From Oscheius onirici (lineage: Eukaryota; Nematoda; Chromadorea; Rhabditida; Rhabditidae): a DNA stretch of 64,000 bases. This document shows positions 62,833-64,000 of the stretch, piece by piece. Every line of letters begins with the position of its first letter. The first letter of the stretch is position 1. The stretch spans positions 6,200,001 to 6,264,000 of the forward strand of contig OW051473.1 of assembly GCA_932521025.1 (NCBI GenBank). The letters are read 5' to 3'. The notes under the pieces are model-generated. The model ran no database searches and was not told the DNA's origin. It saw only the letters and a program-made list of their open reading frames with translations. Made by a program: the position numbers and the translations under genes.

Positions 62833-64000
62833 TTATGCGTCAAACACTGGTTCAAGAAGATCCGTTTTATTTGGAAAGCTGTTCCAGTTTGTTGTCTACT
62901 TAACTGAGCCTCTTAGAAGAACACATTTCATGTGACACATGCGCACTTGGTTCATTTAACGGAGGGAGGTCGGCGTTCACCAGAATAAGCCGGATTTCTT
63001 AGCCTAAAAGCTCGGTACATGGGATGCTGCTGACAAATGACACTCATTTCCATTTTAAAAGATGTTTTTGTTATCCATTTGTGCACAGGCTGGCAGCCAC
63101 AATCAATAGCCAGCGCCGGCCAGCAGTCCTTTTTTGGGAGCGTCGCTCGATAAAGTGAACACCGAACATGGGGTATCTGTTCGCATCATCAGATAGTGGG
63201 GAGCACACTAATTTGATGCGATCTAATTGGGCTTTTCCGAAAATGTACTTCAAATTGCAGGCTGACACCTATTCCTTATCTAAAGTTCTTTAAACATCAA
63301 GCCCCTGCATTTGAATGCCCTTGTGGTCAAGCTTTCAATAACAACTGGCATTGAAAATGCTTGCGCAAGGTGCTCACCCACACAAGCCTCTTAAAAAGAA
63401 CTCACAGGAAGAGTAGAAAGAACTGAATAATAGCTAAGAATGCCATCGGAAATTCTGGAGATACCGGGTCGGCAGTGATGATAGCGGTTGGCTAACATCT
63501 GCAACCAGCTAAACACACTGCCACTCGGTATCCCTCTTTCGCCTGGAATGACACGAACTTCTCTCAAAAATTCAGGTCAAAAGGCACATGTGAGTTGGGA
63601 AAAAGCCATGCGGCATCGGTCAGCTGATCCTGTGTGTCCTCTCCTGATGTCAACAGTTGAAACGGTCGCCTGACAATAGCCATGAGGCGTTTCTGAACTC
63701 AGGGAGGTCTTAGACCCTGGGTGTGTCATGCAGTCATAGACCCTGATCGCTGATCGAGGAAAACGTGAGAGACCGAACGCCGCCGGTGCCTGGTTACCGC
63801 CTTTGATATTGAGGACGTGGCAAGTGAGCTGCAAGCGTAATTCTGACGAGCCTTTCTGGGCGTGGCCTTGTGCCACAAAATTGAAGCCACGCATAAAAAC
63901 AACAAGCTCTTCTTGAAAGAGGCACAAATCTGGGACGAACACCGCAATCAGAATGAAAGAACAAAGTGGTCTTACGCCTACCAGGCTGAAATATTTGGTG
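62833..64000. other. Downstream region, no recognised gene
   Basis: The end of the window. Two overlapping minus-strand open frames (121 codons at 63577-63942 and 73 codons at 63726-63947) share no recognised motif. They may be chance or part of a gene that continues beyond the window. Confidence 0.4.

Noticed and set aside
63577-63947. Overlapping minus-strand open frames at the right edge of the window
   Set aside because: No recognisable family and no exon structure within view; too close to the edge to judge.

Overview
The window is a stretch of eukaryotic nuclear DNA. Genes are broken into many small exons separated by mostly 37-60 bp GT-AG introns, with AATAAA poly(A) signals and intergenic gaps of up to about 5 kb. 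No rRNA, tRNA, CRISPR or prokaryotic gene structure was recognised. The gene content (UNC-80, a RIG-3-like Ig/FN3 cell-adhesion protein, an N-terminally extended globin, a GABA-B receptor, an SGSM3-type TBC/SH3/RUN protein) and the very short introns point to a nematode. The moderate GC content and compact layout fit a clade I worm such as Trichuris, but the genus is an inference. All homology statements rest on recognising conserved sequence by eye, not on a search.

Layout: 1-5413, no supported gene. 5414-19550 (+), UNC-80, the large accessory protein of the NALCN/NCA sodium-leak channel. 19954-22201 (+), a membrane-anchored short-chain dehydrogenase of the retinol dehydrogenase type. 22511-24074 (-), a nematode-type globin with a long polar N-terminal extension. 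24085-28140, non-coding with a GCTCG-rich repeat patch. 28180-29272 (+), a small secreted Cys/Pro-rich protein behind a good TATA box. 29273-34580, a gene desert. 34590-37666 (+), a RIG-3/Klingon-like protein with three Ig domains, one FN3 domain and a GPI signal. 38268-39496 (+), a secreted DOMON-domain protein. 39706-43188 (-), an SGSM3 homologue. 43501-45253 (-), a TMPPE-like membrane metallophosphoesterase. 46124-47177, an internally deleted Tigger/pogo-type DNA transposon. 48089-51999 (-), a TXNDC11-like transmembrane protein with thioredoxin folds. 52491-55181 (+), an unrecognised basic, Gln/Pro-rich protein. 57991-62691 (+), GABA-B receptor subunit 1. 62833-64000, nothing recognised.

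Several products act in neuronal excitability or synapses (UNC-80, the RIG-3-like protein, GABA-B R1). There is no sign that they form one pathway. Two same-strand pairs, UNC-80 to SDR and TMPPE to SGSM3, have a poly(A) signal followed by a splice acceptor shortly before the next ATG. This is the arrangement expected of operons or of SL trans-splicing. The most notable oddities are a TBC domain that has lost its catalytic glutamine, a TXNDC11 homologue with no active-site cysteines in its two recognisable thioredoxin folds, an 18-nt micro-exon in the RIG-3-like gene, and upstream ORFs whose stop codons overlap the main start codons of the GABA-B and TXNDC11 genes.
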